Source: Phycisphaerae bacterium (GTDB lineage Bacteria > Chloroflexota > Anaerolineae > 4572-78 > J111). Taken from it: a DNA stretch of 64,000 nucleotides. Positions 19,105-28,785 of this stretch are shown here, piece after piece. Made by a program: the position numbers and the translations under genes. The notes beneath the pieces were generated by a model. It worked only from the letters and a program-made list of their open reading frames with translations, was not told where the DNA came from and did no database searches. The stretch lies in assembly GCA_028285035.1 (NCBI GenBank), contig JANQQF010000127.1, forward strand, positions 45,580 to 109,579, given 5' to 3'. Every line of letters starts with the position of its first letter. The first letter of the stretch is position 1.

Positions 19105-19385
19105 ATTATAAGTCCTCGATCACCATATATCTCTTATAATAGTACCATTTTTTTTATTCCGAGACTAGACTCAAATGTTACTCAATTGTCCTATCTTAAC
19201 ATTTTGATTATAATCCAGCCCACTTCCATAATGGCGACTTAACTACTGATTGGTTAGACCTCAAAACAAACTTCTCCTGCTTATTATTACCACGCTACTA
19301 AAATCTAACTACAAAAAACAAAACCTAAACAAGTGCTAGTGATGGAAACCACAACTCAAAAACAAAACTGGTTAGGAGTATTTAT

Positions 19386-20504
19386 ATGCCTCAAACACAA
19401 AAACCCTACGTAGGCATTGTGCAACGTACCCGTAAATCCCCGTATTTTGATGCAACCATAGAAGCAGGCGTAAAAGCATTCAGTGTTTACAACCATACAT
19501 TATTTCCTCTTTATTATGAAAGTGCCCAGGCCGATTATTGGAAATTAGTGAACAATGTCACAATGTGGGATGTCGGAGTTCAGCGACAGGTCGAAATTAC
19601 CGGACCCGACGCATATCGCCTTGCAGAGTACTTAACTCCCCGTGATTTATCAGTCTGTGCAATTGGCCAATGTAAATATGCCGTTGTCGTTGACGAAAAT
19701 GGGGGAATGATTAATGATCCTGTTGTATTACGACTCGGTGAAAATCATTTTTGGTTTTCCTTGGCGGATTCTGATGTATTATTGTGGGCAAAGGGATTAG
19801 CCCTTGGCTTAGGCTTAGACGTTAACGTTATAGAACCGGACGTCTCCCCACTCGCCATTCAAGGGCCAAAATCACTCCAGGTGATGGAAGCTCTGTTTGG
19901 TAATTGGGTAGAAAAACTCGGCTTTTTTCGATTTCGCGAAATTGATTTAGATGGCATTCCGCTTGTTGTCGCCCGCTCTGGATGGAGTAAACAAGGGGGG
20001 TATGAGCTTTATCTACGGGATGGTAGTAAAGGGCAAGAACTATGGAATAAAGTAGCCAAAGCGGGCAGATCGTTTGATATCGCCCCAGCAGGTCCTTCAC
20101 TTCCAGAGCGTGTTGAAGGGGGTCTGCTCTCCTATGGCAATGATATGACCCTTGAGCACAACCCTTATGAACTCAATTTAGACAAATTTTTAGATGTGGA
20201 CAAAGAAGCTGATTATTCGGGCAAGGCCGCCCTACAACGCATCAGGGATGAAGGTGTTAAACGTCGATTAGTTGGCCTCTTTATCGATGAAGATTTGATT
20301 CCCCCCCAAGAAAATCATTGGCCTGTGTTATTTGAAGAGCAACCGATTGGTGTCGTAACCAGTGCCACCTATTCACCCCGTCTAGAACGAAATATTGGGC
20401 TAGCCATTATATCAGTTGAACATACCGCCTTAAAAACCGAATTGCTTATTGATACCCCTTGGGGAAATGTTCCTGCGGTCGTTACTAAAGTTCCATTTAT
20501 ATAG
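19386..20504 (+). CDS. dmdA: GcvT-fold aminomethyltransferase family, DMSP-demethylase-like
   Basis: A 372-residue protein of the GcvT/DmdA fold, a tetrahydrofolate-dependent methyl-transfer enzyme. Blocks remembered from DmdA of marine Alphaproteobacteria recur in the same order: VYNH near the N-terminus, WDVG-RQVEI, TPRD, DENGGMINDP, FWFS-ADSDV, AKGLALG, EPDVSPLAIQGPK, FFRF, ARSGWSKQGGYE, ERVEGGLLSYG and TSATYSP. These blocks run the full length and are far closer to DmdA than to GcvT, so dimethylsulfoniopropionate demethylation is the best guess. A paralogue acting on another methylated substrate cannot be excluded. The gene is preceded by AGGAG seven bases before ATG and stands alone between the phosphorelay operon and the STAND gene. 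No DMSP transporter or dmdBCD gene is in the window. Confidence 0.7.
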   Translation: MPQTQKPYVGIVQRTRKSPYFDATIEAGVKAFSVYNHTLFPLYYESAQADYWKLVNNVTMWDVGVQRQVEITGPDAYRLAEYLTPRDLSVCAIGQCKYAVVVDENGGMINDPVVLRLGENHFWFSLADSDVLLWAKGLALGLGLDVNVIEPDVSPLAIQGPKSLQVMEALFGNWVEKLGFFRFREIDLDGIPLVVARSGWSKQGGYELYLRDGSKGQELWNKVAKAGRSFDIAPAGPSLPERVEGGLLSYGNDMTLEHNPYELNLDKFLDVDKEADYSGKAALQRIRDEGVKRRLVGLFIDEDLIPPQENHWPVLFEEQPIGVVTSATYSPRLERNIGLAIISVEHTALKTELLIDTPWGNVPAVVTKVPFI

Positions 20505-20516
20505 CAAAACATCAGA

Positions 20517-20550
20517 CTAACCCTCAAGTTGTTAGCAGCTTGAGGGTTAG
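20517..20550 (+). terminator. Hairpin after the DmdA-like gene
   Basis: A perfect 12-bp stem, CTAACCCTCAAG (20517-20528) and CTTGAGGGTTAG (20539-20550), with a 10-nt loop, begins 12 bp after the stop codon. A T-rich stretch follows only about 10 nt later, so it is a weak intrinsic terminator or a 3'-end stabiliser. Confidence 0.6.
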
Positions 20551-20634
20551 AAATTGCCAACTTTTTATCTGAAATTCGCTTTTCAATCAAGGCACCATTT
20601 GATGTATGCCTGAAGTTCAACTGCTTCCCATTCT

Positions 20635-20662
20635 TTGTTTCCCACTCTTTTCGCAGTATAAT
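20635..20662 (+). promoter_or_regulatory. Sigma70-type promoter of the STAND-WD40 gene
   Basis: TTGTTT (20635-20640), a 16-bp spacer and a consensus TATAAT (20657-20662) lie 30 bp before the start codon at 20693. The AGGAATTCAAA leader supplies the ribosome site. Confidence 0.55.
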
Positions 20663-20692
20663 CTCTCAAATTTCATTAAGTAGGAATTCAAA

Positions 20693-23600
20693 ATGTCTGA
20701 CCTTCTGCAACGGGCAATTTTCGCCATACAGGATGGCCGTGAACGTTATGGCCAAAATTTACTTAAACAGCTCCTTGAGCAGGAACCTGATAATGATATG
20801 GCTTGGGTTTGGCTCGCCCGCATCACATCCTCTCCTGAATGGCGCCAAGCCTGTTTAAGACAAGCCCTCGCTCTAAATCCAGATAATTTAGAAGCAAAAC
20901 GAACGCTGCTAGCATCAATTATCGAAAGCCAGTCAGACTCCATTGAAATTGAAACCGGCCCACCAACAACCTTGACCACCGATATTAGTACCGCCACATC
21001 GGGAACAATGACCCGAGGTAAAAGCCTCAAAGAGTTTTATCAGGATTTAAAGGAAAATTTCCGCCTCCTTAAGGAACGCGAGGCAAAATATGCCACTGCC
21101 GCTCCGCTTGATTTACTCAACCAACTTGATGACTATGAAGAAGCGATCACGCTCACAGAAGAGGCACTGGAGACGGACGTATCATTCGCCGAGATACAAG
21201 GCGAGTTTAAGCATCTCAATTTGGAGATGAGTGGGGTTGTCTTTATTACCCAAGATGAGCCACCACGTAAACCTTTTACAGGTGTCAACCCTTATCAAGG
21301 TTTACAAAAATTCACGGAACAAGAAGCCGAATTTTTCTTTGGTCGCAATGCTGCGATTGAAAATCTTCTGGATAAAATCGACTATTTGGTTGAGGCTGAT
21401 ACCAATAAAGAAGAGCCTGATTTTATTGCGGTGTTGGGTCCGTCTGGCAGTGGCAAATCCTCATTAGTTCGAGCTGGTTTACTGCCAGCTCTACGCGAAG
21501 GCAAGGCAAAAAATAGTAGCGAATGGTTAATTCAGGTGATGTTGCCTGGGGCTAATCCTCTGGAGGCACTCGCTGAGATATTTTTGGGTGAGGTCAATCG
21601 TGATCTGTCTTCAATCCGGGAAAGTTTGGCCAAAGAGAATCTAGCCTTACACGATTTGATGGTCGAGGTTTTAACCGTTACCGAGCAATCGTCTAAATCG
21701 GTCTTTGTATTGGTTGTCGATCAATTCGAAGAAATATTTACGATGTGTGAAAGTGAAGCTGAGCGTGTCACCTTTATTGAGCTACTGCTTAACGCAGCCC
21801 AAGTAAGACATAATCGCAGTTTCATTATCATCACGATGCGAAGTGATTTTTATAGCAAGGTTGCGGCTTATAATCCCCTGGCTGAAGCTATCACCCATCA
21901 ACAAATGCTCGTCAGCCCGATGACTGAAAAAGAGTTACGAGAGGCCATCCTGCTCCCGGCTGAAGCGGTTGGATTGGAACTAGAAAAAGGGCTCATCGAG
22001 GATCTACTCAATGATACAATCAATGCACCAGGTGTTTTGCCGCTACTGCAATATGCTTTATTAGAGTTATTTGAACGACGCGATGGGAATCTGCTTACTT
22101 CGGCCGCTTATGAAGAAATTGGAGGGGTACAAGGGGCTTTAGCGCATCGAGCTGATACTATTTTGGATCAAATGACAATGAATCAACGCCATCTGGTTCG
22201 GCGGATATTGATGCGGCTCGTTCAGCCTGGTGATGGCACCGATGATACCCGGCGTCGGGCAACATTTAGCGAAGTTCTGCCAAGTGGCAGCTCTGTTGAA
22301 GAAGTCGAAACAATTGTCGAAAAATTAGCCAAAGCAAATCTAATTGTAACAAGCTTCCACCCAGAGACGAATGAAGTTGTGATCGATGTCTCCCACGAGA
22401 CACTCATCCGGGAATGGCCTCGCTTTCAATCGTGGCTTGACTGGGATCGACAAGGGTTACGGGTGAGACAACAGTTGAGCCATAGCGTTCGGGAGTGGCT
22501 GGACCGAGAGCGTGAGACAGATAGTTTGTATCGTGGGGCACGATTGCTAGAGGTTGAGGAGTGGACTGAGGCCAATCCGGGTGAAATCAATCAAGCTGAA
22601 GAGGAATTTATTCAAGCCAGCATTGAGGTCCGAGATCGCATCGCTCGGGAAAAGGAGGCCCAACGTCAACGGGAGCTAGATCATCAACGGGCTTTGGCCG
22701 AGGAACAGCGTCGTCGCGCTGAAACACAAATAAAAGCGGCCCGTCGTCTACGTCGCTTTATAGAAGGGCTAGTAATCTTATTGATTATTGCTGTTGCTGC
22801 CGTATTTATCGCCTTCAATCAATCAAACGCTTCAACGGCCCGAGAGTTGGCGGCGAAGGGGGAAACATTACTCAACGAAAACAATGCCCATTTGGCCGCG
22901 CTCTTGGCTTCGGAGGCAAATCGATTGAGTGCTCATGCGGGTGACAGTATCCTTAGTCAGGTTCCCTATCAAACCATCCATATTTCTGCAACAGGTTGGA
23001 TGGGCCATACCAATTGGGTGCGAACTGTCGATTGGCACACTACAGGAGCATATTTAGCATCTGGTTCTAATGATAAAACTGCGATTATTTGGGATGCGCA
23101 CAGCGGGGAAGTTCTCCATCAATTGAATGAACAGGCTGATAAACATAGTGACGAAATTAGAGGAATAGCTTGGCATCCGCAAGAGTTACGGTTAGCAACC
23201 GGCTCCAAAGACACAACCATTATATTGTGGGACGGGGAAACCGGGGAAGCTCTCAAAACGCTAGAGGGTCATTCGAGTTGGGTTAACAGTGTTCATTGGG
23301 ATCCAACAGGACAATGGTTAGCCTCAGCTTCAACAGATCGCACGATCATTTTATGGGATGGAGAGAGCGGTGACCGGCTTCGCACTTTGGAAGGGCATAC
23401 TAAATGGGTGACTGACATCGATTGGTCCCCTGATGGGAAATGGTTGATTTCGGCTTCACAAGATAACTCGCTCATCATTTGGGATGGGGAAACAGGCGAA
23501 CAAGCTCAAACATTAACGGGCCATGAAAACTGGGTCAATAGCGTGGCTTGGCACCCCCAAGCACAAAAAATCGCCTCTGGCGCACGAGATCGGACGGTGA

Positions 23601-25126
23601 TTATATGGGATAGTGAAACGGGTGAAATGCTTCAAACCTTAAGTGGCCATCAGGAAGAAATCAGAAGCGTGGCGTGGCATCCTGAAGGCAAATGGCTGGC
23701 CTCTGCCTCCGAGGATCAAACCATTATTATTTGGGATGGGGAAACAGGGGAAAGGGTTTACACCCTGAATAGTCATTCAGATATTGTCAGAATAGTCACT
23801 TGGCATCCCATAAACCAGTGGCTCACCTCAGGCTCCAATGACACGACCATCATCCTCTGGGATATTGAAACGGGACGAAACCCTCAAACATTAAACGAAC
23901 ATCAGGATACCATCCATAGCATTGCTTGGAGTTCAGATGGCGCTTTATTAGCCTCTGGCTCTGAGGATCAAAGCGTGATCATTTGGGATCCTCAAACGGA
24001 CAGCCCCCTCCACACGCTGACAGATCATACAGATTGGGTCAATAGTGTGGCTTGGCATCCCCAAGAGACAAAATTGGCTTCAGCCAGTAACGATCAGACC
24101 ATTATGCTGTGGGATGGCCGATCTGGGGAGCGTTTAGGTGAATTAAGAGGGCATACAGATTGGGTTGATACACTAGCTTGGCACAATGAGGGGCGTCGGT
24201 TAGCCTCAGGCTCGGGGGACAAAACGGTCGTTATTTGGGATAGTGAAACTCGTACACCAATTCATACCCTGACCGGGCACACACATTGGGTTCATGACGT
24301 AGCCTGGCACCCACAGGGTAAATTACTGGCCTCAGCCTCTGAGGATACAAATGTGATAATCTGGGATGGTCAAGCCGGGACGAATTTGAAGACTTTGGCA
24401 GGGCACGAGCTTGGGGTTAATGCGGTAGCATGGCATCCCGATGGCAAACGATTAGCCTCTGCAGCTAAAGATCAAACCGTGATGATTTGGGATAGTGAAA
24501 CAGGCACGCGCCTCCACATGCTCACAGAGCATACAGATTGGGTCAATAGCGTAGCCTGGGATCCAGAAGGAAAATGGTTGGCCTCCAGTTCAAGTGATGG
24601 CAGCATCATCATTTGGGACGGTGAAACAGGCCAAAATCTTCACACCTTTGCGGGGCACACGGATGGTATTGATACGGTAACTTGGCACCCAACTGGGCAA
24701 TGGCTTACTTCAGCGGGGAAGGATAAATCGATTAAACTATTGCCTACTGAATTTATTCAATCTCCGTGTGATTGGCTCATCCGCAATTTTACCGAAAACG
24801 AATGGGAAAATTATCGCCGCTCATCGCCTTATGTTACAACGTGCTCAACACTTAATAGGCCCGACCTCCCTGTTTTAGAGTCAAGTCATTGGGATCCCTT
24901 TGACTTGGGTGGAGTCACTGTCCCCTTCAATATGATAACCTGGCGAGGAACGATTTTGATGTGGAGCCTATTTATTATCGGTGTTGGTCTCATTGGCTTG
25001 GGTTTATGGTATCTTGTTCTCTTTTTACACCCCATTTTATGGCCAAATGAGGAAGATACAGAACCAATTGAGAAACTTGATGAAGTCGTTGCGGAGAAGA
25101 TGAATGACACACTGGAATCATCTTAG
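20693..25126 (+). CDS. TPR-nSTAND NTPase with 14 WD40 repeats
   Basis: A 1477-residue protein. Residues 1-80 look like two or three TPR-type helical hairpins. A STAND-type NTPase (nSTAND1-like) follows from about 194, with the entry motif NPYQGLQKF, Walker A GPSGSGKSS near 247 and Walker B VLVVDQFEEIF near 340. A charged coiled coil leads to a membrane segment at about 690-710. Fourteen WD40 repeats then run from 770 to 1350, nearly all ending in IIWDGETG-like strands. This count equals two seven-bladed propellers. A short Cys-containing segment and a second membrane segment (about 1420-1450) close the protein. STAND proteins are ligand-triggered oligomeric switches; WD40 repeats would be the sensor. 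No toxic effector domain is visible, so signalling is as likely as defence. A good promoter precedes it. Confidence 0.92.
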   Translation: MSDLLQRAIFAIQDGRERYGQNLLKQLLEQEPDNDMAWVWLARITSSPEWRQACLRQALALNPDNLEAKRTLLASIIESQSDSIEIETGPPTTLTTDISTATSGTMTRGKSLKEFYQDLKENFRLLKEREAKYATAAPLDLLNQLDDYEEAITLTEEALETDVSFAEIQGEFKHLNLEMSGVVFITQDEPPRKPFTGVNPYQGLQKFTEQEAEFFFGRNAAIENLLDKIDYLVEADTNKEEPDFIAVLGPSGSGKSSLVRAGLLPALREGKAKNSSEWLIQVMLPGANPLEALAEIFLGEVNRDLSSIRESLAKENLALHDLMVEVLTVTEQSSKSVFVLVVDQFEEIFTMCESEAERVTFIELLLNAAQVRHNRSFIIITMRSDFYSKVAAYNPLAEAITHQQMLVSPMTEKELREAILLPAEAVGLELEKGLIEDLLNDTINAPGVLPLLQYALLELFERRDGNLLTSAAYEEIGGVQGALAHRADTILDQMTMNQRHLVRRILMRLVQPGDGTDDTRRRATFSEVLPSGSSVEEVETIVEKLAKANLIVTSFHPETNEVVIDVSHETLIREWPRFQSWLDWDRQGLRVRQQLSHSVREWLDRERETDSLYRGARLLEVEEWTEANPGEINQAEEEFIQASIEVRDRIAREKEAQRQRELDHQRALAEEQRRRAETQIKAARRLRRFIEGLVILLIIAVAAVFIAFNQSNASTARELAAKGETLLNENNAHLAALLASEANRLSAHAGDSILSQVPYQTIHISATGWMGHTNWVRTVDWHTTGAYLASGSNDKTAIIWDAHSGEVLHQLNEQADKHSDEIRGIAWHPQELRLATGSKDTTIILWDGETGEALKTLEGHSSWVNSVHWDPTGQWLASASTDRTIILWDGESGDRLRTLEGHTKWVTDIDWSPDGKWLISASQDNSLIIWDGETGEQAQTLTGHENWVNSVAWHPQAQKIASGARDRTVIIWDSETGEMLQTLSGHQEEIRSVAWHPEGKWLASASEDQTIIIWDGETGERVYTLNSHSDIVRIVTWHPINQWLTSGSNDTTIILWDIETGRNPQTLNEHQDTIHSIAWSSDGALLASGSEDQSVIIWDPQTDSPLHTLTDHTDWVNSVAWHPQETKLASASNDQTIMLWDGRSGERLGELRGHTDWVDTLAWHNEGRRLASGSGDKTVVIWDSETRTPIHTLTGHTHWVHDVAWHPQGKLLASASEDTNVIIWDGQAGTNLKTLAGHELGVNAVAWHPDGKRLASAAKDQTVMIWDSETGTRLHMLTEHTDWVNSVAWDPEGKWLASSSSDGSIIIWDGETGQNLHTFAGHTDGIDTVTWHPTGQWLTSAGKDKSIKLLPTEFIQSPCDWLIRNFTENEWENYRRSSPYVTTCSTLNRPDLPVLESSHWDPFDLGGVTVPFNMITWRGTILMWSLFIIGVGLIGLGLWYLVLFLHPILWPNEEDTEPIEKLDEVVAEKMNDTLESS

Positions 25127-25174
25127 AAAATATTCAAACAAAATTGAGAAAAACCTATAACAGGAATAACTTAT

Positions 25175-26212
25175 ATGACTAATATTCAAATTGATCTTTA
25201 CAGCGATACCCTGACCCGCCCTACGTCCGAAATGCGGGCTTTTATCAGTCAGGCGGAAGTTGGAGATGAACAACAGCGGGAAGATCCGACCGTGAATCGT
25301 CTCTTGGAGATGGTTTGTGATCTCCTAGGAAAAGAAGCTGCACTCTTTCTGCCATCAGGCACAATGTGCAATCAGATCGCTTGGCGAATCTACTGTCGGC
25401 CCGGTGATGAAATCTTGGCTGACCAAACCGCCCACACCCGTCATTTTGAAAGTGGTGGCACTGCTGGCTTGAGCGGCGCAACCATCTTTCCGATTCAGGG
25501 AGAGCGTGGTATTTTCACGGCTGCCCAACTCGAAACCGCCATTCGTCCCCCAAATAATCATTTTCCTCGGCCCAAAGCTGTCTTGATTGAGCAGACCTCC
25601 AATTTAGCAGGGGGCACAATCTGGCCTCTGGAGACAATGCAAGCTGTTTCGGCAACAGCCCAACAGTATGGGCTAAACCGACATATGGATGGAGCTCGCT
25701 TGCTTAATGCGGTTGTCGCTTCAGGCATCTCAGCCGCAGATTACGCAGCCAACTTTGACTCGGTCTGGATCGATTTTAGTAAGGGCTTGGGTGCCCCTGT
25801 TGGGGCCGCTTTGGCTGGCTCAGCCGATTTTATCGAAGAAGCGTGGCGATGGAAACATCAATTTGGTGGGGCGATGCGTCAAGCGGGAATTATTGCGGCA
25901 GGTGCAGTTTATGCCCTGGAACACCACGTCGACCGTCTGGCTGAGGATAACACTCACGCTAAAATTTTAGCCGAGGGGTTGGCCCAAATCGAGGGGATTA
26001 TCATTGAAGAACCCGTCGAAACCAATATGATCTTCTTTGACATCACCGACCTCAACATCACCTCAACAGCCTTCAATGAAAAACTGATGACTCACGGCCT
26101 ACGGGTATCCACAATGGGAACGACGCGATGTCGTGCGGTCACGCATCTTGACGTTTCAAGAGCACAAATAGATGAGGCATTGGAAATTTTCAAGGCGGTG
26201 GCTAATGAGTGA
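25175..26212 (+). CDS. ltaE: Threonine aldolase family PLP enzyme
   Basis: A 345-residue fold-type I PLP enzyme. It has DLYSDTLTRPT at the N-terminus, the glycine-rich phosphate-binding site FLPSGTMCN (58-66), Asp172 in HMDGARLLNA and the PLP lysine Lys203 in DFSKGLGAPVG. This is the pattern of low-specificity L-threonine aldolase, which splits L-threonine/allo-threonine into glycine and acetaldehyde. The length is normal. The end overlaps the GNAT start by 8 nt, so the two genes are co-translated. Confidence 0.9.
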   Translation: MTNIQIDLYSDTLTRPTSEMRAFISQAEVGDEQQREDPTVNRLLEMVCDLLGKEAALFLPSGTMCNQIAWRIYCRPGDEILADQTAHTRHFESGGTAGLSGATIFPIQGERGIFTAAQLETAIRPPNNHFPRPKAVLIEQTSNLAGGTIWPLETMQAVSATAQQYGLNRHMDGARLLNAVVASGISAADYAANFDSVWIDFSKGLGAPVGAALAGSADFIEEAWRWKHQFGGAMRQAGIIAAGAVYALEHHVDRLAEDNTHAKILAEGLAQIEGIIIEEPVETNMIFFDITDLNITSTAFNEKLMTHGLRVSTMGTTRCRAVTHLDVSRAQIDEALEIFKAVANE

Positions 26213-26663
26213 GGTTATCATTCGGGCGATACGAGCAGATGAGTTGGACGAACTGCTCGATTTATATACGTATCTCCAGCCTAATGATGCACCGCTCCCA
26301 TCACGCCCCCAAGTTGAGGCTCTTTGGCAAAGCATCACTGCTAACCCGATGCTTCACTACATCGGGGCGGAGTGTGACCAACGACTGGTCGCCTCTTGTA
26401 ATCTCTCAATCACACCCAATTTAACTCGAGGCACGCGTCCCTTCGGTGTTATTGAAAATGTGGTCACCCATCCCGATTATCGTCGTCGGGGTTTAGGGCT
26501 TACTGTATTAGAAGAGGCATTCAGACTGGCTGAAGCAGATAACTGTTATAAAGTGATGTTATTGAGTGGCTCGAAAGAAGAAGGTACCTTGCGCTTTTAT
26601 GAAAAAGCTGGCTTTGAGCGAGGACGCAAAACCGGCTTTGTACGATACTTGATGGATGTTTAA
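26205..26663 (+). CDS. GNAT-family N-acetyltransferase
   Basis: A 152-residue single GNAT domain. The start at 26205 is chosen because it lies inside the end of the aldolase gene and gives the usual first strand (VIIRAIRADELDEL). Motif A reads HPDYRRRGLGLTVLEEAF. The end (LRFYEKAGFERGRKTGF) is the typical last strand-helix of the fold. It is coupled to the threonine aldolase, so it may act on an amino acid or a by-product, but the substrate is unknown. Confidence 0.88.
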   Translation: MSEVIIRAIRADELDELLDLYTYLQPNDAPLPSRPQVEALWQSITANPMLHYIGAECDQRLVASCNLSITPNLTRGTRPFGVIENVVTHPDYRRRGLGLTVLEEAFRLAEADNCYKVMLLSGSKEEGTLRFYEKAGFERGRKTGFVRYLMDV

Positions 26664-26692
26664 ATAACATTTATCAATATCAAACGACAACT

Positions 26693-27895
26693 TTAATTCA
26701 CTGTTCGCAAATATGTGCCCTTTTTTAGCAACTCTTGGCTAATAATCATTCGCCGAACCTCTTGTGTCCCCGCCCCAATCTCAAGCAATTTACCGGCCCG
26801 ATAGAGCCGATTAATCTCTGACTCCCAAATGTAACCTATCCCACCGTGAATCTGTACCGCTTCGTCTAGCACCTTCATGCAAGCAGAAGCGGAGTACAAC
26901 GCAGCGGCGGCTGTTTCTTTGTGGATGTCACCACGTCCACCCCCACCGATTTCAAGATCGTTACACGCGGCAACTACCTGATAAGTATAGCTACGCATCG
27001 TGGCAATGGCTGTATACATATCGGCCAGTTTGGCCTGGATCATCTGGAAGTTACTAATTGGTTGGTCAAATTGCTCGCGAACTTGAGCATAGTTCAGGGC
27101 CAAATCAAAAGCCCGTTCCGCCATTCCCAAAGCAACTGGCGCTAACAAAGCGCGTTCGATATCCAGGCCACTCATCACCACTGATACCCCTTTATTCTCC
27201 TCACCCACTAAATTTTCAGCGGGGACTCGACAATTATCAAATACCAGTTCCCCGGTTGGGCTGCCCCGAAACCCCATCTTGATTAACTTCTGAGCCACGG
27301 TGAAACCAGGATAATCCTTCTCAACAATAAAGGCAGAAATCCCCCCAGCCCCTTTCGCTAAATCAGTCTTGGCATAAATCAAGAAGACATCAGCGACTGG
27401 GCCATTTGTAATATACATCTTCCGGCCATTGAGCACATAATCACCGCCATCACGCTCAGCCGTCGTCCGCATACTGCCCAACGCATCCGACCCAGCCCCC
27501 GGTTCGGTCAGCCCTAACGCTCCGATTTTGGTACCATCACACAGACCAGGCAAGTATTTATCACGTTGAGGGTCGTTAGCATTGCGATAGATGTTGTTCA
27601 GACACAAATTTTCGTGAGCAAACCAACTCAAAGCCAAGGCTGGATTCCAACGACCAAAGGCTTGCAGAACCAGGCCACTGGTAAACAGATCCATTCCTCC
27701 ACCCTTCCATTTTTCCGGCACCGTAATCCCCATAAAGCCGGATTGAGCAATCTTAACAAACGCATCCTCAGGAAACCACTCCTCCACATCCATTCGCTCT
27801 TGCAAATCATACAGTTGCTCCTGAGCAAATCGGTCGGCTACCTGCAAAATTTCCTGCTGCTCGCCATTGAGATCAAAGTTATTAAGTAGACTCAT
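26693..27895 (-). CDS. Acyl-CoA dehydrogenase, isovaleryl-CoA-dehydrogenase-like
   Basis: A 400-residue flavoprotein of the acyl-CoA dehydrogenase family. It has the FAD/substrate signature ALGLTEPGAGSDALG (126-140) and the C-terminal EIGAGTQEVRRMI (372-384). At the position that holds the catalytic Glu in medium-chain enzymes there is Ala375. Instead Glu247 occurs in SGLDIERALL, which is where isovaleryl-CoA dehydrogenase has its base. This favours branched short-chain acyl-CoA as substrate, for example in leucine breakdown. GAGG seven bases before ATG gives the start. An SDR gene lies just upstream on the same strand, with a 36-bp gap. Confidence 0.9.
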   Translation of the reverse strand: MSLLNNFDLNGEQQEILQVADRFAQEQLYDLQERMDVEEWFPEDAFVKIAQSGFMGITVPEKWKGGGMDLFTSGLVLQAFGRWNPALALSWFAHENLCLNNIYRNANDPQRDKYLPGLCDGTKIGALGLTEPGAGSDALGSMRTTAERDGGDYVLNGRKMYITNGPVADVFLIYAKTDLAKGAGGISAFIVEKDYPGFTVAQKLIKMGFRGSPTGELVFDNCRVPAENLVGEENKGVSVVMSGLDIERALLAPVALGMAERAFDLALNYAQVREQFDQPISNFQMIQAKLADMYTAIATMRSYTYQVVAACNDLEIGGGGRGDIHKETAAAALYSASACMKVLDEAVQIHGGIGYIWESEINRLYRAGKLLEIGAGTQEVRRMIISQELLKKGTYLRTVN

Positions 27896-27931
27896 TGATA
27901 AACCTCGTCGTTTAATGATCGTTATTGTAAA

Positions 27932-28771
27932 TCAATCTTGATATCCATTGAAGCGAGGGGGCGCATTGTCGTGGTCTTCAATATCCCAAGTTTTGCGCCA
28001 CAGTGATGAAGCTCCATCAACTTTTAGAGTGGCTCCACTTATGTAAGCCGCAGCAGGTGAGAGTAGAAAGGCCACAGTACCCGAAATTTCGCTCTCTGTT
28101 CCCATTCGTTTCATCGGCGTATCCTGCACGGCCTGTTCAATATAACCACCCATCGCTTCGGGGTAACTGTCTAACCCACTCGATTGAATGACTCCAGGGC
28201 AAATTGAATTAATCCGCACGCCAGCCCTGGCCCATTCCACGGCCAAGGTCTTGGTCAAATTCTCAACGCCTGCCCGAGCTGCACTAGAGTGTGCCATTCC
28301 GGGAAAACCCCGCCAATGATCCATCAAAATGTTGACAATGGCTCCACCTTGTCTGCCCATTGAGCGCCGAAAGGCCTCGCGACACATCAGGAAGGTGCCC
28401 GTCAAATTGGTCTCGACGACAGCTTTCCAACCATTGATCGATATTTTCTCGGCTGGACTAAAAAATTGACCGCCCCCGTTGTTGACCAGCCCATCGACCT
28501 GATCACGCTTTTCCAGGACTTGGTCAAACAAGGCCACGACCTCCGCCTCTTCCCGGATGTTACAAGGGATATCGATGGCTTGCCCACCCGCCGCAATAAT
28601 CTCTTCGCGAACTTGAGCCAGCGGTTCGGCTCGACGAGCAGACAGGACCACATACGCCCCCAATGAGGCCAACTCGTGGGCGATCATTCGGCCAATGCCC
28701 GTGCCTCCACCTGTGACAATAATCGTTTGTCCCGAGAATAAATCTTGACGAAAAACCGATTGAAATACCAT
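27932..28771 (-). CDS. SDR-family oxidoreductase, enoyl-CoA-reductase-like
   Basis: A 279-residue short-chain dehydrogenase/reductase. It has the cofactor motif TGGGTGIG (20-27), NNGGG (97-101) and a PG-VI-S block after strand 6. The usual YxxxK is absent: the segment reads HSSAARAGVENLTKTL (161-176), so Ser or His stands where Tyr is expected and Arg166 where Lys is. The segment resembles peroxisomal trans-2-enoyl-CoA reductase and 2,4-dienoyl-CoA reductase (HSGAA-AGV), which fits the neighbouring acyl-CoA dehydrogenase. It probably reduces or oxidises a CoA-bound acyl chain with NAD(P)H. It shares a divergent control region with the RidA gene. Confidence 0.85.
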   Translation of the reverse strand: MVFQSVFRQDLFSGQTIIVTGGGTGIGRMIAHELASLGAYVVLSARRAEPLAQVREEIIAAGGQAIDIPCNIREEAEVVALFDQVLEKRDQVDGLVNNGGGQFFSPAEKISINGWKAVVETNLTGTFLMCREAFRRSMGRQGGAIVNILMDHWRGFPGMAHSSAARAGVENLTKTLAVEWARAGVRINSICPGVIQSSGLDSYPEAMGGYIEQAVQDTPMKRMGTESEISGTVAFLLSPAAAYISGATLKVDGASSLWRKTWDIEDHDNAPPRFNGYQD

Positions 28772-28785
28772 CTCGTGATCCCGCC

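Noticed and set aside
23000..24750. Direct repeats suggesting a CRISPR array or transposon
   Set aside because: The repeats are in-frame WD40 units of about 126 bp within one gene, with no spacer pattern and no terminal inverted repeats.
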